DNA of 64,000 nucleotides from NCBI GenBank assembly GCA_947500505.1, contig CANMSL010000017.1:33530-97529 (forward strand). Direction: 5' to 3'. The number at the start of each line of letters is the position of its first letter. Positions within the stretch are counted from its first letter, which is position 1. The position numbers and the translations under genes were made by a program. Below are positions 26,703 through 35,318 of this stretch, piece by piece. This stretch comes from an uncultured Aquimarina sp. (GTDB lineage: Bacteria; Bacteroidota; Bacteroidia; Flavobacteriales; Flavobacteriaceae). Under the pieces are notes generated by a model. The model made no database searches. It saw only the letters and a program-made list of their open reading frames with translations, and was not told the origin of the DNA.

Positions 26703-27707
26703 TCATCCTATTATTTTCACCAAAAGTTCTTTGAGAATATCTCCAGCAGGAAGATTAACAGCACCAACCCCTTTGCTTTTTACATCTGCCTCCCTTAACA
26801 ATGCTATGATTTGGCTTACCTTTTTCATAGGGTAATTACGACCAGCATCTGAATAATCACTTACGAAATAAGGGTTAATCCGAAGGGCGCTCGCTACATT
26901 ACGCTGCGATTTATCAGATAATCCGTGATATTGTAATACCTGAGAGAAAAAACTGTATAATAATGAGATTGTAACCACAAGTGGATTATCCTTTGGGTTT
27001 TGGGCAAAGTAATTAATGATACGGTGGGCTTTTATGACATCACGCATCCCAATCGCTTTACGAAGTTCAAAGTTGTTAAATTCTTTACTGATCCCTATAT
27101 TTTCTTCAATTTTATCCGCTGTGATTTGTTCGCCTTTTGGAATAATTAGTTTCAGTTTTTCCAACTCATTGTTGATCTTACTCAAATCTGTTCCCAAAAA
27201 CTCAACTAACATTTGAGAAGCTTTAGGCTCTATAGTATATTGAGCACCAGCTAAAACTCTTCTAATCCAGTCAGCAACCTGATTTTCATATAGCTTCTTA
27301 CTTTCATAGATTACACCATGCTTTAAAATAGTCTTATAGAGTTTCTTTCGTTTATCAATTTTCTTATACTTGTAGCAAACCACTAAAATTGTTGTTAACT
27401 GTGGATTCTCGGCATAATCTGATAATTTTTCTATAGTTCTGGATAAATATTGTGCCTCTTTTACAATCACAACTTGTCGCTCTGCCATCATTGGATAACG
27501 CTTCGCATTAGAGACAATATCATCTATACTTACATCCCGACCGTACAATACCATATGGTTAAAACCTTTTTCTTCTTCCGTCAGCACATTTTTATCTATG
27601 TATTCCGAGATTTTATCAATGTAATATGCTTCCTCACCCATCAAAAAATATATAGGCTTTATATTACCACTCTTTATATCGGTTACAATCTGTTTTACTT
27701 CGTCCAT
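26703..27707 (-). CDS. holA: DNA polymerase III subunit delta
   Basis: The 334-aa delta subunit of the clamp loader, which opens the beta sliding clamp. The opening VKQIVTDIKSGNIKPIYFLMGEEAYYIDKI is the family hallmark, followed by the degenerate AAA+ region (VVIVKEAQYLSR, TTILVVCYKYKKIDKRKK) and the C-terminal helical collar. Length is normal. It is divergent from the HSDR_N protein, with only 26 bp between the starts, so the promoters must overlap. Confidence 0.92.
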   Translation of the reverse strand: MDEVKQIVTDIKSGNIKPIYFLMGEEAYYIDKISEYIDKNVLTEEEKGFNHMVLYGRDVSIDDIVSNAKRYPMMAERQVVIVKEAQYLSRTIEKLSDYAENPQLTTILVVCYKYKKIDKRKKLYKTILKHGVIYESKKLYENQVADWIRRVLAGAQYTIEPKASQMLVEFLGTDLSKINNELEKLKLIIPKGEQITADKIEENIGISKEFNNFELRKAIGMRDVIKAHRIINYFAQNPKDNPLVVTISLLYSFFSQVLQYHGLSDKSQRNVASALRINPYFVSDYSDAGRNYPMKKVSQIIALLREADVKSKGVGAVNLPAGDILKELLVKIIG

Positions 27708-27733
27708 TCAGAAAAAATCATCAAATTTGTGAT

Positions 27734-28177
27734 ATGCAAAAGCTTAACTTTCCAGCATATCAGTTTAGATTCAAAAGTAGCGAAAATAAAGTTTCTATTT
27801 TCGACAGAATTCGCAAAAAATTTATCATTCTCACGCCCGAAGAATGGGTAAGACAGCACACCATACACTATTTGATAGAAGAAAAGAAATATCCTGAAAG
27901 CTTGATTAATGTAGAAAAACTAATTAAAGTCAATGATACAAATAAAAGATACGACATCATTATATTTAATCCCGATGGCACTATTTACTTAATTATCGAA
28001 TGTAAGTCACATTCGGTTAGGATTACTCAGGAAGTTTTTGATCAAATTGCCCGATATAACCTCACCCTGGATGCAGAATACCTTATGATCACCAATGGTA
28101 TGGATCATTATTACTGTCAGATGGATTATATCAAAAAACAATACAGCTTTCTAAATGATATTCCTGATTACAAGTAG
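27734..28177 (+). CDS. Orphan HSDR_N (type I restriction R-like) nuclease-fold protein
   Basis: A 147-aa protein consisting only of the HSDR_N domain. The PD-(D/E)xK core is visible as RYDIIIFNPDGTIYLIIECKSH (catalytic Asp, then Glu-Cys-Lys). There is no helicase part and no hsdM/hsdS gene nearby, so this is not a restriction system. The small protein beside holA recurs in Bacteroidota as far as I know, which suggests a housekeeping role in DNA metabolism. That role is inference. Confidence 0.82.
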   Translation: MQKLNFPAYQFRFKSSENKVSIFDRIRKKFIILTPEEWVRQHTIHYLIEEKKYPESLINVEKLIKVNDTNKRYDIIIFNPDGTIYLIIECKSHSVRITQEVFDQIARYNLTLDAEYLMITNGMDHYYCQMDYIKKQYSFLNDIPDYK

Positions 28178-28311
28178 CACTTAAAATTTTGAAAAATGAT
28201 AATCAGAGCTTACTATGAATGATATCTCTTTACTAATGTAAAAATGTTGATTGTAAAACTTTGAGGCTTTGAAGCTTTGAAACTCTAAATTAAACTTATT
28301 TATTTGCAAGT

Positions 28312-29304
28312 GTGAAGATAGCGGTAGTCATATTAAATTGGAATGGGCGTTCATTATTAGAACAGTTTCTTCCATCCGTAGTAAAGTATTCTAAAGAAGC
28401 TACTATTTATATGGCGGATAATGCATCAACAGATGATTCTGTTGACTACGTAAGCATTTCTTTTCCTGAAATCAGAATTATAAAAAATGAAGTAAACGGA
28501 GGCTATGCTAAAGGATATAACGATGCATTGGCGAAAGTTGATGCAGAGATAGTTTGTTTACTCAATAGTGATGTAGAAGTAACCGAAAATTGGCTCACTC
28601 CTATCATCAATGCTTTTGAAGTTTCAGAAAAAATTGGAGCTATACAACCGAAAATTCTGGATTATAAAAGGAAAAATAAATTTGAATATGCAGGTGCAGC
28701 CGGAGGTTTTCTGGATAAATTTGGATACCCATATTGTCGCGGAAGAATTTTTGAAACTTTGGAAGAAGACATCGGACAATATAACGATACATTGGATATT
28801 TTTTGGGCAAGTGGTGCCTGTCTCTTTATCAGAAAAGCTGTTTTTGAAGAAGTTGGAAAACTTGATGAAGACTTTTTTGCACATCAGGAAGAAATTGACC
28901 TTTGCTGGCGTGTTCGAAATTATGGATATGATATTCAATATGTAGGGTTATCTGAAGTGTATCATTTAGGAGGAGCAACATTAGAAACCATAAATCCAAA
29001 AAAAACTTTTCTAAACTTCAGGAACAATTTACTAATGATGGTAAAAAATACTTCCGGAACATTTATCTGGTTCATTATTTTCGTTCGTATGCTATTAGAT
29101 GGAGTTGCGGCTTTCAAATTTATTATAGAAAGAAAACCTTCGCATTGTTTAGCTATTCTTAAAGCTCATTTGAGCTTCTATAGAAATTTGCCAACTTTTG
29201 TTAAAAAACGAAAAAAACCTAAGGATCAAAGGAAATATTATTCCATTTCTTCCGTTGTATGGCAGTATTATATTTTAAACAAAAAACTATTTAACCGTTT
29301 GTAA
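28312..29304 (+). CDS. Family 2 glycosyltransferase, 330 aa
   Basis: A GT-A fold glycosyltransferase starting at GTG 28312 (MKIAVVILNWNGRSLLEQFL). The nucleotide-sugar site shows YMADNASTDDSVDYV and the metal site LLNSDVEVTENW. The acceptor region is ASGACLFIRKAVFEEVG with DEDFFAHQEEIDLCWR, as in rhamnosyl- and O-antigen-type GT2 enzymes. A hydrophobic segment near residues 250-265 may associate with the membrane. The substrate is unknown; it lies alone, not in a polysaccharide cluster. Confidence 0.9.
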   Translation: MKIAVVILNWNGRSLLEQFLPSVVKYSKEATIYMADNASTDDSVDYVSISFPEIRIIKNEVNGGYAKGYNDALAKVDAEIVCLLNSDVEVTENWLTPIINAFEVSEKIGAIQPKILDYKRKNKFEYAGAAGGFLDKFGYPYCRGRIFETLEEDIGQYNDTLDIFWASGACLFIRKAVFEEVGKLDEDFFAHQEEIDLCWRVRNYGYDIQYVGLSEVYHLGGATLETINPKKTFLNFRNNLLMMVKNTSGTFIWFIIFVRMLLDGVAAFKFIIERKPSHCLAILKAHLSFYRNLPTFVKKRKKPKDQRKYYSISSVVWQYYILNKKLFNRL

Positions 29305-29357
29305 GGTTATATTCATTAAATTATTGTTAACAACACTACATTACGTCACAATTTTAA

Positions 29358-29365
29358 TAATTTTG
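29358..29365 (+). promoter_or_regulatory. -7 box (TAATTTTG) of the OmpA-like gene
   Basis: TAATTTTG fits TAnnTTTG, 39 bp before ATG 29405. The nearest upstream TTG is too far for a standard -33. Confidence 0.4.
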
Positions 29366-29404
29366 AGTTATATAACCTGAATAAGACTAAAAACACATTT
29401 TCTA

Positions 29405-30271
29405 ATGAAAAAAGCAATGATTATCGGAGCTTCAATGGCTGTATTATTATCTTCTTGTGTATCACAAAAGAAATTTTCAGACCTGGAAGCTAAACAAAAA
29501 GAAACCCAAGATTTATTAAATACCGCAACGGTTAAACTAAACAACTGCCTTGAAGAAAAAGCAAGTGAAAGTTCTGAATTGAAAGTTTTAAGAGATCAGG
29601 TAAATAATCTTAAAAACCAAAACTCTGCTTTACTAAACAACGTTGGTAATCTTGCTACATTATCAACTAAAGAGGCGGAGAACCTAGAAAGATCTTTGGA
29701 AAGCATCAAAGAAAAGGATTTACAAATAAAGACTATGAATGATGCATTAAATAAAAAAGATTCTGTAACGCTTGCCTTAGTAACCAGTTTAAAGGGAGCA
29801 CTAGGAAACCTAGCTGATGAAGATATTGAAGTTAATGTAGAAAAAGGTGTGGTATATGTATCCATTTCTGACAAATTACTATTTAAGAGTGGTAGTTATA
29901 ATGTTTCTACAAGAGCTAAAGAGGTATTAGGCAAAGTTGCTAAGGTAGTAAATGACAAGCCGGATATCGAGTTTTTGGTAGAGGGACACACGGATAATGT
30001 ACCAATAAAAAACAAGGTATTACTAGACAACTGGGATCTTAGTGTAAAAAGAGCAACATCTGTCGTGAGAGTACTGCAAAATGATTTTGGTGTAGATCCT
30101 AAGCGTATGACCGCAGCAGGACGCAGTTACTATATTCCTATTGCAGATAACACTACGGCAGAAAACAGATCCAAAAATAGACGTACTAGAATTGTTGTAC
30201 TTCCTAAATTAGATCAATTCTATAATATGATTGAAGATGGAATGAAAAAAGCTACCGAAGGCGGTAACTAA
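29405..30271 (+). CDS. OmpA/MotB-type peptidoglycan-binding lipoprotein
   Basis: A 288-aa lipoprotein (Cys18 in LLSSCVSQ) with a coiled-coil stretch (about 20-120) and a C-terminal OmpA domain (about 155-275). The peptidoglycan-binding residues lie in EFLVEGHTDNVPIKN and NWDLSVKRATSVVRVL, and the domain closes with NRSKNRRTRIVVLP. It tethers the outer membrane to the cell wall. The architecture is a common flavobacterial housekeeping one. It has its own strong terminator. Confidence 0.92.
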   Translation: MKKAMIIGASMAVLLSSCVSQKKFSDLEAKQKETQDLLNTATVKLNNCLEEKASESSELKVLRDQVNNLKNQNSALLNNVGNLATLSTKEAENLERSLESIKEKDLQIKTMNDALNKKDSVTLALVTSLKGALGNLADEDIEVNVEKGVVYVSISDKLLFKSGSYNVSTRAKEVLGKVAKVVNDKPDIEFLVEGHTDNVPIKNKVLLDNWDLSVKRATSVVRVLQNDFGVDPKRMTAAGRSYYIPIADNTTAENRSKNRRTRIVVLPKLDQFYNMIEDGMKKATEGGN

Positions 30272-30292
30272 AAATGATTAAAAACATATTTA

Positions 30293-30326
30293 AAAAGGGG
30301 TCTATTTAAAAATAGACCCCTTTTTT
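30293..30326 (+). terminator. Terminator of the OmpA-like gene
   Basis: A 14-bp stem (AAAAGGGGTCTATT / AATAGACCCCTTTT) is followed by a T-run. The remaining gap to 30594 contains nothing else I can support. Confidence 0.9.
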
Positions 30327-30594
30327 AGTATTCTCTTTACAATAAGTAATTTCTTCTGCTCTTGGTTGCTATTTTATTTGATTAGATCAATATTTCAAAG
30401 TGGTATAAATACCATCTAAAAGTTGATGGTGTGTGATTTTAAATAGCCAAAAGATAAATTACTTATTGGAATCTACATAATCTCAGTTTTATCAAATACT
30501 TTAGCCCTGCTAATATCACAATCAGATCAAAACCCATAAGGTAATTATTCTGATACCATAGGATACTTTTAAAAAAGTAGTTAAACTTCGTCAA

Positions 30595-30726
30595 TTAACC
30601 ATTCAAAAATTCATCGGTTTCAAAACAAAATTCTTCTATATCCAGAACAAAATTTGTCGAAGTAGCCGAAAAAAGAAGGATAAAAATTGCTGCAACTAAT
30701 AGGTATATTTCTGTTACTCTTTTCAT
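30595..30726 (-). CDS. Small exported or membrane peptide, 43 aa
   Basis: I start it at ATG 30726, giving MKRVTEIYLLVAAIFILLF, a hydrophobic signal-like segment, then an acidic tail with one Cys (VLDIEEFCFETDEFLNG). A longer frame exists (to 30789) but adds residues without signal-peptide logic. It lies downstream of, and on the same strand as, the secreted 194-aa gene whose product also begins MKRV. A terminator separates them. I do not recognise a family, and coding status is uncertain. Confidence 0.45.
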   Translation of the reverse strand: MKRVTEIYLLVAAIFILLFSATSTNFVLDIEEFCFETDEFLNG

Positions 30727-30842
30727 AATAATAACTTTTAATATTGTTACAATAAATTTAGTTCTAAATAAATCATTTGAGGACAACAATAGTAGCAGGT
30801 ATCTATTCCATTTTAACCTTAATTAGAAATAATAGTCATAAA

Positions 30843-30869
30843 AAAAGCAGCATGGTTAGTGCTGCTTTT
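30843..30869 (-). terminator. Terminator of the 194-aa gene
   Basis: A perfect 10-bp stem (AAAAGCAGCA / TGCTGCTTTT) with a 7-nt loop, preceded on the plus strand by an A-run that reads as U's on the minus transcript. Confidence 0.85.
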
Positions 30870-30896
30870 AGTGTGGTTGAGTTAATAATCAAACAA

Positions 30897-31481
30897 TTAA
30901 ATACTAACTTTTCTTAAAAATGTTCTATCTCTTAAAACAAAATATAATTGATATTCACCTTTGGGCATTTTGGTAAAATCATATGTTCTCTTGAATATCT
31001 TTTCATCGTTTCCCTTTATCTCTTCTAATAAGTGCCATTCTTTATCATAAATTATAAAATTCAAGGGTGATTTTTCTGTGTTCGTAAACATGATTTTCAC
31101 CTTTTTGTTATCCACACGAACCTGGGGTTTAAAAATAGTAACCGCAGAATCACTAATTAGGGAAACGCCTTTTTTGTTTTTTAGAACAGGAGTCACCTTA
31201 ACTTCGTATATTGATTCGGTTTCTACAAAATAAACTCCATCTTCCACTTCACTTAAGTTGAAATACTTTTGATAGTTCGGCACTGCGTCTAATGTAACAT
31301 TAAATAATACTTGACCATTATAATCCTTCAGAAATAATTTCTCACCTTTTTCCACTTTGGTTAATGATACGGTAACCATAGATGAATTGGTGATCTCTAC
31401 TGATACTCTTCCTGCTGCATTAGCAATACTGCTTGTAGCGATTATTATTGCTAACAAACATAGGTTAATAACTCTTTTCAT
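30897..31481 (-). CDS. Secreted beta-sandwich protein, 194 aa, unknown function
   Basis: A signal peptide (about 1-22, IANAAG) precedes two predicted beta-sandwich modules. The first ends in EDGVYFVETES, the second in KMPKGEYQLYFVLRDRTFLRKVSI. Both resemble the type IX sorting-tail/DUF3244-like fold (a glycine turn followed by Y-x-V/L-x-V strands), but here they make up the whole protein rather than a tail. Relatives are frequent in Flavobacteriaceae and have no assigned function. It is divergent from the AraC regulator across 223 bp. Confidence 0.65.
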   Translation of the reverse strand: MKRVINLCLLAIIIATSSIANAAGRVSVEITNSSMVTVSLTKVEKGEKLFLKDYNGQVLFNVTLDAVPNYQKYFNLSEVEDGVYFVETESIYEVKVTPVLKNKKGVSLISDSAVTIFKPQVRVDNKKVKIMFTNTEKSPLNFIIYDKEWHLLEEIKGNDEKIFKRTYDFTKMPKGEYQLYFVLRDRTFLRKVSI

Positions 31482-31674
31482 AATTTAGTTTTTTGTTGTT
31501 AATAATTTGATGAGACAAATATAAGACCAACTCTATTTCACAAATACAACTATATTTGCACATTTATACGCTATTTTAACTACACTATACAATTTTACGG
31601 TATCATAATGCTAATTTAACATATAATTAATTTAGCTTTACACTTATTTAACATATACAGATATAGTATTGTTA

Positions 31675-31682
31675 TAGTTTTG
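31675..31682 (+). promoter_or_regulatory. -7 box (TAGTTTTG) of the araC-like gene
   Basis: TAGTTTTG fits TAnnTTTG, 22 bp before ATG 31705. Confidence 0.4.
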
Positions 31683-31704
31683 ATAAGAAAAAAATTCTCC
31701 AAGT

Positions 31705-32580
31705 ATGAATAAAAACAGTAAGCCTTCATTAGAAAGAATAGTGCCAGAGTTTGGTAGTTCATTTTATTATGAAAATTTTTCCAGGGAGAAGATGAATAAA
31801 GCTCCCATCTGGCATTATCATCCAGAGATCGAGCTTGTATATGTTAATGGCGGAACTGGAAAAAGACAGATAGGTAGTCATATGTCATATTACAGAAACG
31901 GTGCTTTAATGCTCATCGGTTCTAATCTACCACATTGTGGTTTCACAGATAGTTTAACACTAAATAAAAGTGAAACAATTATACAGATGCTCCCTGATTT
32001 TCTTGGTAATACATTTTTTAATATTCCCGAAATGAGTGGTGTGTATCAATTGCTGGAGCAGGCAAAAAAAGGTATTGTATTTCACGGTGATACCAAAAGA
32101 AGGATTGGAGCGCGTATAGAAGCATTAGGGCTGTTAGATCCTTTTGATAGGTTACTAGGTATCCTTAAAGTGTTTAAAGAAATGTCTCAATCCAAAGATT
32201 ATTCTGTTCTTAACGCGGAAGGGTTCATTATTGAAACATCGATACAAGATAATAACCGTATCAATCTTATTTTTAATTTCGTACAAAAAGAGTTTACAAG
32301 GCAAATTTCATTAGAAGAAATTGCTGACAAAGTAAGTATGAGCATCCCAGGATTTTGTAGATACTTCAAAAAAAATACCGGTAAAACATTCATTCAATTC
32401 GTAAATGAATATAGACTCGTTCACGCGGCTAAGCTATTACACGAAAAACAGACAAGTATTACCGACATCTGTTACGAAAGTGGTTTTAGTAGTTTTTCTC
32501 ATTTTAATAAACTCTTCAAAAATTTTTCAGGAAAAACACCAAGTACATATAGAAATGAACTGAAATACATTGTTTCTTAG
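31705..32580 (+). CDS. AraC-family regulator with cupin sensor
   Basis: A 291-aa regulator. The N-terminal cupin-like domain (HYHPEIELVYVNGGTGKRQIGSH) probably binds a small ligand. The C-terminal double HTH of the AraC type is clear: SLEEIADKVSMSIPGFCRYFKKNTGKTF and TDICYESGFSSFSHFNKLFKNFSGKTPSTYR. The target genes cannot be told; AraC proteins with this cupin often control sugar use. Its stop overlaps the stop of the convergent tsaC gene by 4 bp. Confidence 0.9.
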   Translation: MNKNSKPSLERIVPEFGSSFYYENFSREKMNKAPIWHYHPEIELVYVNGGTGKRQIGSHMSYYRNGALMLIGSNLPHCGFTDSLTLNKSETIIQMLPDFLGNTFFNIPEMSGVYQLLEQAKKGIVFHGDTKRRIGARIEALGLLDPFDRLLGILKVFKEMSQSKDYSVLNAEGFIIETSIQDNNRINLIFNFVQKEFTRQISLEEIADKVSMSIPGFCRYFKKNTGKTFIQFVNEYRLVHAAKLLHEKQTSITDICYESGFSSFSHFNKLFKNFSGKTPSTYRNELKYIVS

Positions 32581-33197
32581 ATAATATCGATTGCCCCTTT
32601 TCCTTCTCTGATGAGAACTGGTTCTCCACTTGTTAGGTCAATCACCGTAGAAGCCACATTATCACCATAGCCTCCATCGATTACTATATCTACCAATTTA
32701 TCCCATTTCTCTATTATCAACTCTGGATCGGTGGTGTATTCTATCACCTCATCTTCATCATAAATCGATGTCGATACAATAGGGTTGCCTAAGTTTTCGA
32801 CTATTACTTTACAAATATTATTATCGGGTACCCGAATTCCTACTGTTTTCTTTTTCTTAAAAACTGTTGGTAAATTATTACTTCCCGGAAGTATATAAGT
32901 ATATGGTCCCGGAAGCGTTCTCTTTAAAAGCTTAAACGTACTATTATCAATTTGTTTTACATAATCGGACAAATTACTAAGATCACTACAAATAAAGGAA
33001 AAATTAGCCTTTGCAAGTTTTACTCCTTTTATTTGAGCAACACGTTCTAAAGCTCTATTATTGGTGATATCACACCCTAAACCATAAACTGTATCCGTTG
33101 GATAGATAATCAATCCCCCATCACTAAGGCAATCAACCACTCTTTGTACTTCTCGTGGATTTGGGTTTTCATTATAAAGTTTTATCAGTTCTGCCAT
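32577..33197 (-). CDS. tsaC: L-threonylcarbamoyladenylate synthase
   Basis: A 206-aa YrdC/Sua5-type enzyme that makes threonylcarbamoyl-AMP for the t6A37 modification of ANN-decoding tRNAs. The family signature is visible as GGLIIYPTDTVYGLGCDI, then KGVKLAKANFSFICSDL and PGPYTYILPG. There is no Sua5 C-terminal domain, so TsaC is the better name. An essential housekeeping function. Confidence 0.93.
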   Translation of the reverse strand: MAELIKLYNENPNPREVQRVVDCLSDGGLIIYPTDTVYGLGCDITNNRALERVAQIKGVKLAKANFSFICSDLSNLSDYVKQIDNSTFKLLKRTLPGPYTYILPGSNNLPTVFKKKKTVGIRVPDNNICKVIVENLGNPIVSTSIYDEDEVIEYTTDPELIIEKWDKLVDIVIDGGYGDNVASTVIDLTSGEPVLIREGKGAIDII

Positions 33198-33400
33198 ACG
33201 AATTTTAAGAAGTATAAAGATACATTTTTATCCTAAATTTTGTCTTAAATACTTTTGTTTCCTATGTTGATGGAAAGGATTTGATTTTTACAAAAATCCA
33301 TCGAATTTAGTAACTTTCAAATTTAAACTATTATATTATATGATGTATTGATACTTTTTGTAATCAAATAAATTACTTTCGCAATTAAATATTGATTAAA

Positions 33401-34756
33401 GTGACTTTTAGAGATTTAAATTTAAGTACACAACTCCTCAATGCACTGCATGATCTGGGATTCGAAACCCCTACACCTATCCAGGAACAGGCGTTCTCCA
33501 CTATTATGTCTGGAAAAGATATTGTAGGAATAGCTCAGACAGGAACTGGAAAAACATATGCATATATGCTACCAATCCTTAGGATGCTAAAGTATTCAGT
33601 ACAGCAAAACCCAAGAGTTTTGGTACTTGTTCCTACCAGAGAATTAGTGGTACAGGTAGTTGATGAAATCCAAAAACTATCAACTTATATTAATGTACGT
33701 ATCACCGGTGTTTATGGAGGTGCAAATATCAATACTCAAAAACAAGTCGTATCTCAGGGACTTGATGTGGTTGTAGCAACGCCCGGAAGATTATATGATC
33801 TGGCGGTAAGTAGAGCGTTACAGCTAAAATCAATACAAAAAATTGTTATCGATGAAGTTGATGTAATGTTAGATCTGGGATTTAGACATCAATTGATGAA
33901 CATTTTTGATATACTGCCGCAACAACGTCAGAATATAATGTTCTCAGCGACTATGACTGATGAAGTAGATAGTTTGATCACTGATTTTTTCAGAAACCCA
34001 AAAAGAATATCTGTTGCCAGAAGTGGTACCCCTTTGGAAAACATTCAACAGTTTGTCTATAAAGTGCCAAATTTTTATACAAAGGTAAATCTTTTAGAGC
34101 ATTTACTTTCTGATAAAGAAACCTATCACAAAACACTCATATTTGTTGGGTATAAAAAAATCGCGGATCGCCTATTTGAAGCATTGGAAAATAAATACAA
34201 AGAAGAAATCTGCATCATACATTCTAATAAGACACAGAATTATCGATTAAGAAGTATCGAGCAATTTAGAAAAGGAGAAAATAGAATTCTTATAGCTACA
34301 GATGTGATGGCTAGAGGTTTGGATATAGAAAATGTAAGCCAAGTAATAAACCTGGACACTCCAGAATATCCCGAAAATTACATGCACAGAATCGGTAGAA
34401 CCGGTCGAGCAGAAAAAGAAGGAGTTTCATTTGTCTTAACAACAGAGAAAGAGCAAGAATACCTCAATGCAATCGAAGCTTTAATGGAGATGGAAATCGA
34501 ACAATTAAAGTTACCGGATACCGTGGAAATTTCAACACAACTTGCACCCGAAGAACAGCAAAAAGTTAAGGAAATATACAATCCTCATAAACGTCCTAAC
34601 GATGAAACTGGTGAGGCTTTTCACGAAAAATCTGCAAAAAATAGTAAAGTAAACTTAGGGGGGAAATACAAGCGGGAAATTAAAAAAAAGTATAAAAAAC
34701 CAAAAACCAAAGGTGATAAAACTTTTAACCTAAAACATAAGAAAAAGAAGAAATAG
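33401..34756 (+). CDS. DEAD-box type RNA helicase
   Basis: A superfamily 2 RNA helicase of about 451 residues. In order: Q motif (GFETPTPIQEQA), motif I AQTGTGKT, Ia PTRELVVQ, Ib TPGRL, motif II as DEVD (not DEAD), motif III SAT, and in domain 2 HRIGRTGRAEKEG (motif VI). The tail is strongly basic (KREIKKKYKKPKTKGDK), a typical RNA-binding extension. I start at GTG 33401 (TFRDLNLST); an in-frame TTG at 33392 would add three residues. It heads a run of four plus-strand genes with short gaps or overlaps. Confidence 0.9.
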   Translation: MTFRDLNLSTQLLNALHDLGFETPTPIQEQAFSTIMSGKDIVGIAQTGTGKTYAYMLPILRMLKYSVQQNPRVLVLVPTRELVVQVVDEIQKLSTYINVRITGVYGGANINTQKQVVSQGLDVVVATPGRLYDLAVSRALQLKSIQKIVIDEVDVMLDLGFRHQLMNIFDILPQQRQNIMFSATMTDEVDSLITDFFRNPKRISVARSGTPLENIQQFVYKVPNFYTKVNLLEHLLSDKETYHKTLIFVGYKKIADRLFEALENKYKEEICIIHSNKTQNYRLRSIEQFRKGENRILIATDVMARGLDIENVSQVINLDTPEYPENYMHRIGRTGRAEKEGVSFVLTTEKEQEYLNAIEALMEMEIEQLKLPDTVEISTQLAPEEQQKVKEIYNPHKRPNDETGEAFHEKSAKNSKVNLGGKYKREIKKKYKKPKTKGDKTFNLKHKKKKK

Positions 34757-34766
34757 CACCTTAATC

Positions 34767-35318
34767 ATGGCATCAATATTTGGACATGCTTTGACAGCCT
34801 TTGCAATAGGGAAAGGTTTTACAAAAGAAATCATTACCTGGAAATTTTGTATTTTAGGTATCGTCTGTTCTATACTACCAGATGTAGATGTGGTTGGTTT
34901 TAAATTTGCAATAGCGTATCAAGATTTTTGGGGACATCGTGGATTTTCGCACTCTTTAGTATTTGCTTTACTACTTGGTATTCTTATTACTATTATATTT
35001 TACAGTAAAAAACTAAACTCCAAAACCGGAATATTATTGATATTCTATTTTACAATCTGCACTGCATCGCACGGAATATTAGACGCAATGACTTCTGGAG
35101 GATTAGGCATTGCTTTCTTTTCTCCCTTTGATGATACCCGATATTTTTTTCCGTGGCGGCCTATAAAGGTATCTCCGATTGGAGCTGGTAAATTCTTTAG
35201 TATTTGGGGCATTAAAGTATTGTTAAGTGAATTGATCTGGATCGGAATTCCAGCCGGTATTTATATCTTAGCAGTTCGTTATGTCAAAAAACATAAAATT
35301 CTGCCATCTTCTAAATAA
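34767..35318 (+). CDS. Membrane-bound metal-dependent hydrolase (YdjM/DUF457 family)
   Basis: A 183-aa integral membrane protein with about four to five hydrophobic segments. The conserved residues are MASIFGHALTAFAIG, SILPDVDVVGF, WGHRGFSHSLVFALL and ASHGILDAMTSGG, the His/Asp pattern of the LexA-regulated YdjM family. A hydrolase role is assigned by family only; the real substrate is unknown. It starts 10 bp after the helicase gene and overlaps the next gene by 38 bp. Confidence 0.85.
   Translation: MASIFGHALTAFAIGKGFTKEIITWKFCILGIVCSILPDVDVVGFKFAIAYQDFWGHRGFSHSLVFALLLGILITIIFYSKKLNSKTGILLIFYFTICTASHGILDAMTSGGLGIAFFSPFDDTRYFFPWRPIKVSPIGAGKFFSIWGIKVLLSELIWIGIPAGIYILAVRYVKKHKILPSSK

Noticed and set aside
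27734..28177. Restriction-modification system
   Set aside because: Only an HSDR_N domain is present; there is no helicase part, methylase or specificity gene in the neighbourhood.
28255..28300. Short CTTTGA/GCTTTGAA repeats before the GT2 gene
   Set aside because: Three degenerate heptamers in AT-rich DNA; too short and irregular to call a functional repeat.
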